Position numbers and translations under genes: made by a program. The notes beneath the pieces are model-generated. The model was not told the origin of the DNA. It made no database searches and saw only the letters and a program-made list of their open reading frames with translations. This document shows, piece by piece, positions 38,034 through 46,669 of a stretch of DNA of 50,406 nucleotides (its first letter is position 1; every line of letters starts with the position of its first letter). This stretch comes from Subdoligranulum variabile (GTDB lineage Bacteria > Bacillota > Clostridia > Oscillospirales > Ruminococcaceae), in the NCBI GenBank assembly GCA_004552305.1, contig SFOX01000016.1, positions 1 to 50,406 on the forward strand, given 5' to 3'.

Positions 38034-41000
38034 ATGGCACAATCTCGTTCTAAAAAATCCACGTCAGGCAGTAAAAAACAGGCAAGCTCGTCATCGTCCC
38101 GCTCCCGTTCTGCCGCGTCCTCCAAAAGCCGCAGCAGCGCTGCGCGCACACAGCAGCCGTCCCGCCGCGCCCAGCGCCGGGCAGAAAACCCCAACTTTTT
38201 GCCCAGCATTTTGCTGGCAGGGCTGGGGCTGCTTTGCGTTGCGTTTGTGCTGGTTCCGGGGCAAAATTTCTGGAAAGCCTTCCGTGAAGGATACTTCGGC
38301 ATCTTCGGCATTATGAGCTATCTGGTCGGGCCCTTCTTTTTATATTTGGCATACCTGCTGGCAAGCGGCTACCGCGTGGGCGTATTTGCCGCCAAGGTGT
38401 CGCTGATGGGCGTGCTTTGCTCGGCGGTGCCGGTGGTGTTTTCCCGGCTGAACCTTGCCAACGTCAGCGCGTGGGAGGCTGTCAAGCTGCTGTACACCCG
38501 TGCGTCCACCTATTTCTGGGAGGGCGGCGTTCTGGGCGCCCCGGTGGGTGCCGTGCTGCTGGCGCTGTTTGGGCGCCCGGCGTCCAACGCGCTGGTTATC
38601 TTGGTATTTTTGCTCGGTCTTATGTTCTTTTTTGCCATTTCCCCCGTGGATGTGGTGGAGTTCTTCGGTGCGCAGTATGACAAAATGCAAGCCTACCGTG
38701 CCGAGCGCGCCGCCCAGGAAACCGCCTATGACACGCCGCTTTTTCAAGCCGGCAAGGATGAAGAAACCGTCGAAAACCTGACCCAGACCATCGCGCCCGA
38801 CAAGCCGCATTACCCGGCTTACGACGTTATGGCAGACCTGCACAAGTCCCCCGCCGGGGCAGCCCCCGTGCCGCCCGCGCCGGTCGCACCCGCTGCGCGC
38901 CGCCCGGATTTTGATGTTGATCTAGGTCCCCAGCCCACCGACAAGACCCTGCAGAATGCCGTAGCGCACGACCCGCTGCAGCCGGTCAGCATCGGTCCCG
39001 GCGGCACCTTCGGTATGGACCCGCTGTCGATGCCCGCCGTCAGCAGCCTGCGCACGCACACCGCACCGCCGACCCCCGCGCCGGCTGCGCCCGCCCCGCA
39101 GGAGGATTTTGAGCTGAAGCTGCAGCCCGAGCCGGAGCCGCAGCCCGAACCTGCCGACGAGCTGGACGCTCTGATCCACCGCGCCGTCAGCGGTCACGCG
39201 CCCTACTACGGTGCGCAGGAGCTGGACGCCGACGATGCCGCCGACAGCTTTGACACCCCCCTGCAGCCCGTGGCTGCCGAACCCGCCGCCGAGCGCGTGC
39301 CGGGGGACACCACCGTAATTTCGCCCGATGCGCTGCGCGCTGCCGCTGCTGTGCCCGCCATCCCGTCGCTGGGCGGCAGCTTTGCGGACGCCAACCTTGC
39401 CGTCAAGGATGCTTGGCAGTCCGGTCGCCCGCTGAGCGATGTTCTGGACGATTTCACCGCCCCGGCAGCCCCCGCCGCACAGCCTGTGCGCACCGGCACC
39501 GAGGACAGCTTCTATGTGCCGCAGGGCGGTGAAGCCGCCGCGCTGCGCGTCAGCACCGCTGTGGGCAACTCTGCCTCGGCACCCGTACACACCCCGCCGT
39601 CCGCCGCCAAGGCAGCCCCCGAAGCTATGCGTCTGCCGACCTCGGACGAGCAGCCGCCGGAGCCTTACTGCTACCCCTCGCTGAATCTGTTCAACGCCAC
39701 CAAGGCGGACGATGAGGCAGGCGCTGCCCGCGAAATGAAGAAAAACGCCGACATTCTGGTAAACACGCTGGACAGCTTCGGCGTAAAAACCACCATGTTG
39801 GACATCTGCCGCGGTCCCTCGGTCACCCGGTACGAGCTGCAGCCGCAGGCGGGCATCAAGGTCAGCCGCATCACCAGCCTTGCCGATGACATCGCCCTGA
39901 ACCTTGCCACCGCCGGTGTCCGCATTGAAGCACCCATCCCCGGCAAGCCCGCCGTCGGCATTGAGGTTCCCAATAAAATACGTTCCACCGTCAATATCCG
40001 CACGGTATTTGAGAGCCAGAACTACATCAATATGCGCAGCCCGCTGACGATGGCGCTGGGCAAGGACATCGCCGGTACCGCGCAGGTCGCCGACCTGTGC
40101 AAAATGCCCCACCTGCTGATCGCCGGTTCCACCGGCAGCGGTAAATCCGTCTGCGTCAACTCCATCATCATCAGCTTCCTGTTCCGTTCGGGACCCGAGG
40201 ATGTCAAGCTGATCCTGATCGACCCCAAGGTCGTTGAGCTTGCCGAATACAACGGCATCCCGCATCTTTTGATGCCCGTTGTCACCGAGCCGCGCAAGGC
40301 GGCCGGTGCCTTGGGTGCCAGCGTTGCCGAGATGGAGCGCCGCTACAAGCTGTTTGCCGAAAACAACGTGCGCGAGATCAAGGCCTACAACAAGCTGGCG
40401 GCCCAGACCGGGCTGGAGCATCTGCCCTACATCGCCATTATCATTGACGAGTTGGCGGATCTGATGATGGTCGCAGGCAAGGAGGTCGAGGATTACATCT
40501 GCCGCATCGCCCAAAAGGCGCGTGCTGCCGGCATCCACCTGATCGTTGCCACCCAGCGCCCCAGCGTAGACGTTATCACGGGTCTGATCAAGGCCAACAT
40601 TCCCAGCCGCATTGCCTTTGCCGTTTCCAGCCAGATCGACAGCCGCACCATTCTGGACTCCGGCGGTGCCGAAAAGCTGCTGGGCTACGGCGATATGCTG
40701 TTCCTGCCGGTGGGTGCCTCCAAGCCGGTGCGCGTACAGGGTACCTTTGTCACCGATGAAGAAATCGGCGCTGTGCTGAGCTTTATCAAGTCCACCTCCT
40801 CCGCCCAGTATGACGAAGAAATGATTGCCGAGATGGAGCGCCGCGCCGTTGCCGAAAAGGGCAGCAAGAAGGGCAGCGACGATGACGGCGAGAGCGGCGG
40901 TGCGCTGGACCCGATGTTTGAGCAAGCCGTTGAATGTGTCATCGAGGCAGGGCAGGCGTCCACCAGCCTGCTGCAGCGCCGCTGCAAGCTGGGCTATGCC

Positions 41001-41138
41001 CGCGCCGCCCGCATTATGGACCAGATGGAGCAGGAAAAGGTCATCGGTCCCTACGAGGGTGCCAAGCCCCGCGCCGTACTGGTCACCCACGCCCAATGGC
41101 AGGAGCGCAAGCTCAATGCAAACTATGATGAAGCCTGA
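38034..41138 (+). CDS. ftsK: DNA translocase FtsK/SpoIIIE
   Basis: Septal DNA pump that moves chromosomal DNA during division or sporulation. 1034 residues. A basic Ser/Lys/Arg-rich N-terminus is followed by four hydrophobic segments (about 50-220), a long Ala/Pro/Glu-rich linker (about 270-545), and the alpha/beta motor. The motor carries P-loop AGSTGSGKSV near 695-704, LILIDPKVVELAEYNGIPHLL and IIIDELADLMM. A C-terminal gamma winged helix recognises DNA orientation (LQRRCKLGYARAARIMDQME). An in-frame ATG 45 bases upstream is possible, but only the given start has AGAGGGG upstream, at a somewhat long 12 bases. The next gene overlaps its end. Confidence 0.95.
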   Translation: MAQSRSKKSTSGSKKQASSSSSRSRSAASSKSRSSAARTQQPSRRAQRRAENPNFLPSILLAGLGLLCVAFVLVPGQNFWKAFREGYFGIFGIMSYLVGPFFLYLAYLLASGYRVGVFAAKVSLMGVLCSAVPVVFSRLNLANVSAWEAVKLLYTRASTYFWEGGVLGAPVGAVLLALFGRPASNALVILVFLLGLMFFFAISPVDVVEFFGAQYDKMQAYRAERAAQETAYDTPLFQAGKDEETVENLTQTIAPDKPHYPAYDVMADLHKSPAGAAPVPPAPVAPAARRPDFDVDLGPQPTDKTLQNAVAHDPLQPVSIGPGGTFGMDPLSMPAVSSLRTHTAPPTPAPAAPAPQEDFELKLQPEPEPQPEPADELDALIHRAVSGHAPYYGAQELDADDAADSFDTPLQPVAAEPAAERVPGDTTVISPDALRAAAAVPAIPSLGGSFADANLAVKDAWQSGRPLSDVLDDFTAPAAPAAQPVRTGTEDSFYVPQGGEAAALRVSTAVGNSASAPVHTPPSAAKAAPEAMRLPTSDEQPPEPYCYPSLNLFNATKADDEAGAAREMKKNADILVNTLDSFGVKTTMLDICRGPSVTRYELQPQAGIKVSRITSLADDIALNLATAGVRIEAPIPGKPAVGIEVPNKIRSTVNIRTVFESQNYINMRSPLTMALGKDIAGTAQVADLCKMPHLLIAGSTGSGKSVCVNSIIISFLFRSGPEDVKLILIDPKVVELAEYNGIPHLLMPVVTEPRKAAGALGASVAEMERRYKLFAENNVREIKAYNKLAAQTGLEHLPYIAIIIDELADLMMVAGKEVEDYICRIAQKARAAGIHLIVATQRPSVDVITGLIKANIPSRIAFAVSSQIDSRTILDSGGAEKLLGYGDMLFLPVGASKPVRVQGTFVTDEEIGAVLSFIKSTSSAQYDEEMIAEMERRAVAEKGSKKGSDDDGESGGALDPMFEQAVECVIEAGQASTSLLQRRCKLGYARAARIMDQMEQEKVIGPYEGAKPRAVLVTHAQWQERKLNANYDEA

Positions 41139-42126
41139 CCGCCCATCGGTTTTTGACTGGCTGCGCCGCCGCTGGCGACCCTTGCTGCTGGCTGCGGTGC
41201 TGCTGCTCGCTACCTATATAATAGAGGGGACCCACAGCTGGGATTCCCTCTACCGGCTGACCGGGCTGACCGCCGATACCCTGCCGCAGCCGCCGCAGGG
41301 CGGCACAACGGTTCTGGTGCTGGACGTGGGGCAGGGGGATGCGGTACTGCTTTTGCAGGACGGTGAAGCCTGCCTGCTGGACACCGGCACTGCCGATTCC
41401 GCCGACACGCTGCTGGCGGATTTAGAGGAGCTGGACATTGAATCGCTGCGCTATCTTGTGCTGACCCACCCCCATGCCGACCATACCGGCGGGGCGCGCG
41501 CCGTGCTGGAAGCGCTGCCCGTGGAAACCCTGCTGCTGCCGTACTGGCAGCCGGAGGAAGTCCCCGCCGCACCGGACGTTTACCTGCCCGGCTGGCCGCG
41601 CAGCATTCTGCAAGCCGCCGAAGGGCAGGGTACCGCCGTTGCCACCGCCGTCAACGGGCAGGCATATCCGCTGGGCAGCGGCAGCCTGACCGTTCTGCAC
41701 GGCGGGCTGCTGCCGGACGAAACCGCCCCTGTGCTTACCGCCAATGTCAACAATGCCTCGCTCTGCACGATGTTTGCCGCCGGGTCGTTCCGCTTTTTGG
41801 ACACCGGCGACGCCGAAAAAGAGGTCGAGCAGCTTTTGTGCGACACCTACGGCACCGCCCTGCGGGCAGATTTGTTCAAGGCAGGGCATCACGGCTCCTC
41901 CACCTCCAACACGCCTTCCTTTTTGCAGCTTGTCCGCCCCCGCGCCGTGGCGGTCAGCTGCGGGCAGGACAATGACTACGGTCATCCCCACCGCGAAGCC
42001 CTGCAAAGCTTTGCCGCCGTCGGTGCCGAGGTTTGGCGCACCGATATTTCCGGCACACTGATGTTTACCTACGACAACGGGATTTTGGACGTTGCAACGG
42101 CAAGTTCCGTACAAGAAGCCGCCTGA
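41116..42126 (+). CDS. membrane-anchored metallo-beta-lactamase-fold hydrolase (ComEC C-terminal-like)
   Basis: 336 residues: one membrane anchor near residues 20-37, then a metallo-beta-lactamase domain with VLDVGQGDAVLL, LLDTGTADSADTL, the zinc motif THPHADHTGG (about 117-126), FLDTGDAEKE and FKAGHHGSSTSN. This is the fold of the ComEC/Rec2 C-terminal domain, without the competence channel, so it is probably an extracytoplasmic nuclease- or phosphodiesterase-like enzyme rather than a DNA uptake channel. The frame is open much further upstream, but that lies inside ftsK. AGGAG ten bases before this ATG, overlapping ftsK by 23 bases, suggests translational coupling. A DNA-related role would fit that overlap but is unproven. 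Confidence 0.82.
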   Translation: MQTMMKPDRPSVFDWLRRRWRPLLLAAVLLLATYIIEGTHSWDSLYRLTGLTADTLPQPPQGGTTVLVLDVGQGDAVLLLQDGEACLLDTGTADSADTLLADLEELDIESLRYLVLTHPHADHTGGARAVLEALPVETLLLPYWQPEEVPAAPDVYLPGWPRSILQAAEGQGTAVATAVNGQAYPLGSGSLTVLHGGLLPDETAPVLTANVNNASLCTMFAAGSFRFLDTGDAEKEVEQLLCDTYGTALRADLFKAGHHGSSTSNTPSFLQLVRPRAVAVSCGQDNDYGHPHREALQSFAAVGAEVWRTDISGTLMFTYDNGILDVATASSVQEAA

Positions 42127-42142
42127 GTGCGGGGAGGACGCT

Positions 42143-43006
42143 ATGACCATTACCGAGATGTTTCAAACCAAGCGCTGTGTATTTTCCATCGAGTGTTTTC
42201 CCCCGAAGCAGACCACCCAGATGGACAAGATGAAAACCACCCTGACCGCCATGCAAAAGCTGAACCCGGATTTTATCAGCGTCACCTTCGGCGCGGGCGG
42301 CTCGGCGGGCGGGGTCTCCACCGTGGAGGTGGCGGATTTTATCCAGAACGAGCTGCACATTCCCGCCTTGGCGCACCTGATCTGCATGGGCAATGACGAA
42401 GCCTCCGCCGCCGAGGTGCTGAACCGGCTGGACGCCATCGGCGTGCGGGACGTGCTGGCACTGCGCGGCGACCGCACCCCCGCCCGCCCCGAAAGCCCGG
42501 ATTTTGCCCACGCCAGCGACCTTGCGCATTTTATCAAATACAAAAAGCCGCATTTTTCGGTTCACGGTGCCTGCTACCCCGAGGGACACCCCGAAAGCGA
42601 AACGCTGCGCAAGGATGTGGAGAACCTCTGCATCAAGCAGCGCGCCGGGGCAGAGCATCTTCTGACCCAGCTGTTCTTTGACAACACCTGCTTTTACCGT
42701 TTTCTGAATCTGGCACGCCGCGCCGGGGTCACCCTGCCGATTTCCGCCGGTGTGATGCCCATCGTCAAGCGCAGCCAGATCGAGCGCACGGTGGCGCTTT
42801 CCTCCGCCAGCCTGCCGTCAGAGTTTACCCGTATGATCTCCCGCTGGCAGGACGATCCCGCTGCCCTGTACGACGCGGGCATCGACTACGCCGTGCGCCA
42901 GCTGCGCGACCTGATCGAGGGCGGTGCCGACGGTGTCCACCTGTACGCTATGAACGATGCCGCCGTGGCAGAAAAGCTCTACGACGGCATCAGAGATCTG
43001 CTGTAA
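42143..43006 (+). CDS. metF: methylenetetrahydrofolate reductase
   Basis: Flavin-dependent reduction of 5,10-methylene-THF to 5-methyl-THF, the methyl donor for MetH. 287 residues. FSIECFPPK at the N-terminus contains the catalytic Glu; VTFGAGGS, LALRGD and LLTQLFFDN are family motifs. GGGGAGG is six bases before the ATG. It is the first of three overlapping methionine genes; the TAA shares its last base with the next ATG. In anaerobes MetF may accept electrons from other donors; no MetV-like partner is adjacent. Confidence 0.94.
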   Translation: MTITEMFQTKRCVFSIECFPPKQTTQMDKMKTTLTAMQKLNPDFISVTFGAGGSAGGVSTVEVADFIQNELHIPALAHLICMGNDEASAAEVLNRLDAIGVRDVLALRGDRTPARPESPDFAHASDLAHFIKYKKPHFSVHGACYPEGHPESETLRKDVENLCIKQRAGAEHLLTQLFFDNTCFYRFLNLARRAGVTLPISAGVMPIVKRSQIERTVALSSASLPSEFTRMISRWQDDPAALYDAGIDYAVRQLRDLIEGGADGVHLYAMNDAAVAEKLYDGIRDLL

Positions 43007-43671
43007 TGCAGCGCCCGAAGCCCGCGGTCATTGACCGCGCCACCGCCCTGCGCTATATGGGTGCGGCGGGCTGGCAGCCCGATGCCGCTGCCGCCGCCCT
43101 TTTGGACAAGGCGGAGGCACTGGTGCTGGATGCCGCCACGCCCCGCGCCGCGCTGCGGCTTTTGCCCCGCAGCGCCCTGCCGACAGAAGGGCAGGGGAAT
43201 GACCTGCGCCGCCATCTCGAGGGCTGCAGCCACCTGCTGTTGATGGCCGCCACCTTGGGCGGCGAGCTGGACAAGCTGCTGCGCCGGCTGGAACTTTCGG
43301 ACATTGCGCTGGCAACCGCCGCCGATGCTATGGCGTCGGTGCTGCTGGAGCAGGTCTGCGATGCGCTGGAAGCAGAGCAGCGGGCGTATTTTCTGCAGCA
43401 GCGCGGGCTGTACCTGACCGGGCGCTACGCCCCCGGCTATGGCGACTGCCCGCTTGCGCTGAACGATGAACTCTGCCTTGCCATCGACACCGTGCGCGGG
43501 TGCGGGCTGGCAGTCACCGAGCAGCATTTGCTTTCGCCGCGCAAAAGCACCACGGCAATTTTAGGTGCCGCCGATCACCCGGTAACGGGGTATCGCGCGG
43601 GTTGTGCCACCTGCCACCTGCAAAAAAAATGTGCTTACCGCAAGAGGGGGATCACCTGTGCAGATTCGTGA
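43006..43671 (+). CDS. free-standing MetH reactivation-domain-like protein
   Basis: 221 residues resembling the C-terminal AdoMet-binding reactivation domain of cobalamin-dependent methionine synthase, encoded as a separate protein. The segment RYAPGYGDCPLAL corresponds to the RxxxGYxxCP motif of that domain, and a cysteine cluster near the end (GCATCHLQKKCAYRK) could bind a metal or cluster. Lying between metF and a MetH that lacks this domain, with 1-base and 14-base overlaps, it most likely restores inactive cob(II)alamin MetH. The assignment is from motif and context; the extra C-terminal cysteines are unexplained. Confidence 0.8.
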   Translation: MQRPKPAVIDRATALRYMGAAGWQPDAAAAALLDKAEALVLDAATPRAALRLLPRSALPTEGQGNDLRRHLEGCSHLLLMAATLGGELDKLLRRLELSDIALATAADAMASVLLEQVCDALEAEQRAYFLQQRGLYLTGRYAPGYGDCPLALNDELCLAIDTVRGCGLAVTEQHLLSPRKSTTAILGAADHPVTGYRAGCATCHLQKKCAYRKRGITCADS

Positions 43672-45955
43672 AGTTTTTGACCGCCGCCGCTTTGTGCTGC
43701 TGGATGGCGGTATGGGTACGCAACTGCAAAGCCGCGGGCTGCAGCCCGGCGAAAAGCCGGAGCTTGCCGCCCTGACGATGCCCGACACCCTGACCGCCAT
43801 CCACCGCGACTATGCCGCCGCCGGGGCAGATATCCTGCTTGCCAACACCTTTGGTGCCAACGCCAAAAAGCTGGCGGGCTGCGGCTATACCCTGCAGCAG
43901 GTCATACAGGCATCCCTTGCCTGCGCCCGCACCGCCGCCGAGGAAACCGGCGCCCTTGTGGGGCTGGACATCGGACCCTTGGGCGAGCTGCTTGCCCCCG
44001 CCGGGACGCTTGCCTTTGCCGATGCCTATGACCGCTTTGCCGAGGTCATCCGGCTGGGTGCCGAAGCCGGGGCGGACCTGGTATTCCTAGAAACCATGAC
44101 CGACCTGTACGAATTGAAGGCCGCCATCCTTGCCGCCAAGGAAACCTGCACCCTGCCGGTGTTCACCTCGATGAGCTTTGAGGCGCGCGGGCGCACCTTT
44201 ACGGGCTGCACTGTGGAAAGCTACGCCGTCACCGCCGTGGGGCTGGGGGCGGACGCCGTGGGCATCAACTGTTCGCTGGGTCCCAAGGAAATTCTGCCCT
44301 TTGCCAAGCGGCTGTGCCGCAGCGTACCTGCCGGGGTGCCGGTGTTCGTCAAGCCCAACGCGGGGCTGCCCAACCCGGACGGCAGCTACAACCTGAACGC
44401 TGCCGAGTTTGCCGCCGAAATGCAGGAGTACGCCGCCACGGGCATCTCGATGCTGGGCGGCTGCTGCGGCACGACGCCCGCCTTTATTGCGGCGCTTCGC
44501 GATGCCTTTGCCGCACATACCCCCGCGGATAAAATCCCCGTGCGCCGCAGCAGCCTGTGTACCCCTGTGCGTTTTGTGGACGTGCAGGGCATCACCGTGG
44601 TGGGCGAGCGCATCAACCCGACCGGCAAAAAACGCCTGAAGCAAGCCCTGCGCGACGGCGACAGTTCCTACCCCTGCGCACAGGCGGTTGCCCAGGCCGA
44701 GGCGGGCGCTCAGGTGCTGGACGTCAATGCGGGTCTGCCCGGCATTGACGAAGCCGCCACGCTGGAGCATCTTGTCCAAGAGCTGCAGGCGGTCACCGAC
44801 CTGCCCCTGCAGCTGGATTCCACCGACCCCGCCGCCCTTGCGCGGGCGCTGCGCATCTACAACGGCAAGCCCATCGTCAACTCGGTCAACGGCGAGCAAA
44901 AGGTGCTGGACGCCATTTTACCGCTGTGCAAAAAGTACGGTGCCGCCGTCGTCGGCCTGACCCTGGACGAAAAAGGCATCCCCCCGACAGCCGAGGGACG
45001 CTTTGCCATTGCCCAAAAAATCACCGCCGCCGCCAACGCGGCAGGCATCCCCAACGAGGATATCTACATCGACTGCCTGACCCTGACCGCCAGCGCCCAG
45101 CAGGAGGGTGCCGCCCAGACGCTGGCAGCCCTTGCCCGCTGCAAACGGGAGCTGGGCGTGCGCACGGTGCTGGGTGTGTCCAACATCAGCTTCGGCTTGC
45201 CATGCCGCGGTTACCTGAACACCACGTTCCTGACGATGGCGATGTCCGCCGGGCTGGATCTGGCGATCATGAACCCCAACACCCCCGAAATGATGGCAGC
45301 CGTGCGCGCCTACCGCGTGCTGACCGCACAGGACGCGCAAAGTGCCGACTATGTGGCAGCCTACGCCGACGTGCAGCTGCAAACCACCCAGACGCTCAAA
45401 ACTGCCGCACCGCAGCCGGGAAGCGCCCAAAGCGGCGATGCCCTGTACGACGCTGTGCGCCGGGGCTTGAAGGCGGAGGCAAAAGGCAGCGTCTTTCTGC
45501 CGCAGCTGCTGCAGGCTGCCACCGCCGCACAGGCGGCATTTGAAGCCATCAAGGCAAAAATCGCCGCCTCCGGGCAGGCAACCGGCAGCAAAGGGCGCAT
45601 CGTCATTGCCACCGTCAAGGGCGATGTACACGACATCGGCAAAAACATTGTGCGCGTCATTCTGGAAAACTACGGCTATGACGTTCTGGATCTTGGGCGC
45701 GATGTCGCCCCCGAGCGCGTGGTCGAAGCCGTGCAGCGCACCGGCGCCAAGCTGGTGGGGCTTTCCGCCCTGATGACCACCACCGTACCCAATATGCAGG
45801 CGACCATCGAAGCCCTGCACGCCGCCGGGCTGGACTGCAAGGTCATGGTGGGCGGCGCGGTGCTGACCCCCGACTACGCCAGGATGATCGGTGCCGACTA
45901 CTACTGCAAGGACGCCAAGGCAAGCGCTGACGTCGCCAAACAGCTGTTGGGGTAA
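43658..45955 (+). CDS. metH: cobalamin-dependent methionine synthase (no activation domain)
   Basis: Transfers the methyl group of 5-methyl-THF via cobalamin to homocysteine. 765 residues versus about 1200 in E. coli. A homocysteine-binding barrel comes first (about 1-290: LLDGGMGTQLQ, zinc cysteines in GINCSLGP and GGCCGTTP). A pterin-binding domain follows (about 310-570: VGERINPTGKKRLKQAL, DVNAGLPGIDE), then the cobalamin cap and binding domains (about 580-765: DVHDIGKN with axial ligand His658, and MVGGAVLTPDYA). The activation domain is absent and encoded by the preceding gene. The GTG start has GAGGGGG eight bases upstream and overlaps that gene by 14 bases; an in-frame ATG 54 bases earlier lacks a ribosome binding site. 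Confidence 0.94.
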   Translation: MQIREVFDRRRFVLLDGGMGTQLQSRGLQPGEKPELAALTMPDTLTAIHRDYAAAGADILLANTFGANAKKLAGCGYTLQQVIQASLACARTAAEETGALVGLDIGPLGELLAPAGTLAFADAYDRFAEVIRLGAEAGADLVFLETMTDLYELKAAILAAKETCTLPVFTSMSFEARGRTFTGCTVESYAVTAVGLGADAVGINCSLGPKEILPFAKRLCRSVPAGVPVFVKPNAGLPNPDGSYNLNAAEFAAEMQEYAATGISMLGGCCGTTPAFIAALRDAFAAHTPADKIPVRRSSLCTPVRFVDVQGITVVGERINPTGKKRLKQALRDGDSSYPCAQAVAQAEAGAQVLDVNAGLPGIDEAATLEHLVQELQAVTDLPLQLDSTDPAALARALRIYNGKPIVNSVNGEQKVLDAILPLCKKYGAAVVGLTLDEKGIPPTAEGRFAIAQKITAAANAAGIPNEDIYIDCLTLTASAQQEGAAQTLAALARCKRELGVRTVLGVSNISFGLPCRGYLNTTFLTMAMSAGLDLAIMNPNTPEMMAAVRAYRVLTAQDAQSADYVAAYADVQLQTTQTLKTAAPQPGSAQSGDALYDAVRRGLKAEAKGSVFLPQLLQAATAAQAAFEAIKAKIAASGQATGSKGRIVIATVKGDVHDIGKNIVRVILENYGYDVLDLGRDVAPERVVEAVQRTGAKLVGLSALMTTTVPNMQATIEALHAAGLDCKVMVGGAVLTPDYARMIGADYYCKDAKASADVAKQLLG

Positions 45956-45963
45956 CACTCCTC

Positions 45964-46126
45964 TCAAAGAAGGGGTTCGTCGCGGTGTGGCTGCGCCACG
46001 CTCCTGCACCCCTCCTTTGGATTCACCCCGTCGCAAAAAATCGCGTTCTCATGCCTAACGGCGACTCGAACGCGATTTTATGCTCTAGAGGTATTTTCAT
46101 CGTCGGCACATGTCCGCCGATGAAAA
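45964..46126. repeat. series of three large hairpins downstream of metH
   Basis: Three consecutive palindromes with unrelated sequences. An imperfect 57-base one (CAAAGAAGGGG... CCCCTCCTTTG, 45966-46020) comes first. A 12-bp perfect stem AAAATCGCGTTC/GAACGCGATTTT (46037-46079) follows, then ATTTTCATCG/CGATGAAAAT (46092-46126). None has a good T-run on the plus strand except partly the second. No gene is present. The first resembles a dispersed intergenic repeat. Confidence 0.6.
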
Positions 46127-46156
46127 TGGATACAAATTTGCTTTTTCGACAGTCTG

Positions 46157-46190
46157 AAGCCCCGTTTGCCTGAGCAGACGGGGCTTTTTC
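46157..46190 (+). terminator. probable terminator of the ftsK-metH transcript
   Basis: AAGCCCCGT, a 12-base loop, ACGGGGCTT, then TTTCC; the fourth hairpin in the row. Confidence 0.75.
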
Positions 46191-46211
46191 CTGGAATTCT
46201 GTTTACATAAC

Positions 46212-46244
46212 AAAAAAAAGACCACCGCGATTGCGGTGATCTTT
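46212..46244 (-). terminator. terminator of tRNA-Ala
   Basis: AAAGATCACCGC pairs with GCGGTGGTCTTT (one G-U), followed by eight T residues on the minus strand. Confidence 0.85.
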
Positions 46245-46245
46245 G

Positions 46246-46321
<76 letters not shown>

Positions 46322-46356
46322 ATAGGTGAGCGTCGCTTTCGTCAGGCGACTTTGCT

Positions 46357-46385
46357 ATTATAGCGCAGCCTGCGGTGTTTGTCAA
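46357..46385 (-). promoter_or_regulatory. promoter of tRNA-Ala
   Basis: Minus-strand TTGACA (46380-46385), 17 bases, TATAAT (46357-46362): full consensus. Confidence 0.85.
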
Positions 46386-46436
46386 CAGGTTTTTGCAATT
46401 TTTCTAAAATTATTTTTGGGGCGGGCATTTTGCCCC

Positions 46437-46465
46437 TTGCATTTGCCCCGCGCATATTGTATAAT
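46437..46465 (+). promoter_or_regulatory. promoter of the SRP RNA gene
   Basis: TTGCAT (46437-46442), 17 bases, TATAAT (46460-46465). Confidence 0.75.
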
Positions 46466-46471
46466 ACTAAA

Positions 46472-46645
46472 AGCGGACAGGGCTGAATTGCGCTGTTTCG
46501 CATACAGATGCAGGTCCCGTGCGCGGGCGGCCCGTGAACCATGTCAGGCGGGGAACCGAGCAGCATTAAGCGGCGTTTGCCCGGTGCCGCGGCAAACCTG
46601 CATCTGTATGCAAAGCAGCGCAGCCGCGTGCTCTGCCCGCCTTTT
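46472..46645 (+). ncRNA. ffs: signal recognition particle RNA
   Basis: The domain IV hairpin is unmistakable: CATGTCAGGCGGGGAACC followed by GAGCAGCATTAAG, the Ffh-binding symmetric and asymmetric loops. It is closed by a 15-bp perfect helix, CATACAGATGCAGGT with ACCTGCATCTGTATG, then further imperfect pairing (GGCTG..GCGCTG with CAGCGCAGCC). The ends are estimated from the promoter and outer pairing, giving roughly 170 bases, between the short E. coli form and the 270-base Bacillus form with an Alu domain. Several out-of-frame and dnaX-frame readings cross it and are not genes. Confidence 0.88.
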
Positions 46646-46669
46646 GTATTGTATGGGAGGTATGGCATT

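Noticed and set aside
38922..41096. 724-residue minus-strand frame opposite ftsK
   Set aside because: Antisense shadow of the FtsK motor domain; Gly/Ala/Val-rich translation with no motifs.
46541..46669. Upstream extension of dnaX
   Set aside because: The extension would be translated from the SRP RNA. The ATG at 46670 has a good ribosome binding site and gives the canonical DnaX N-terminus.
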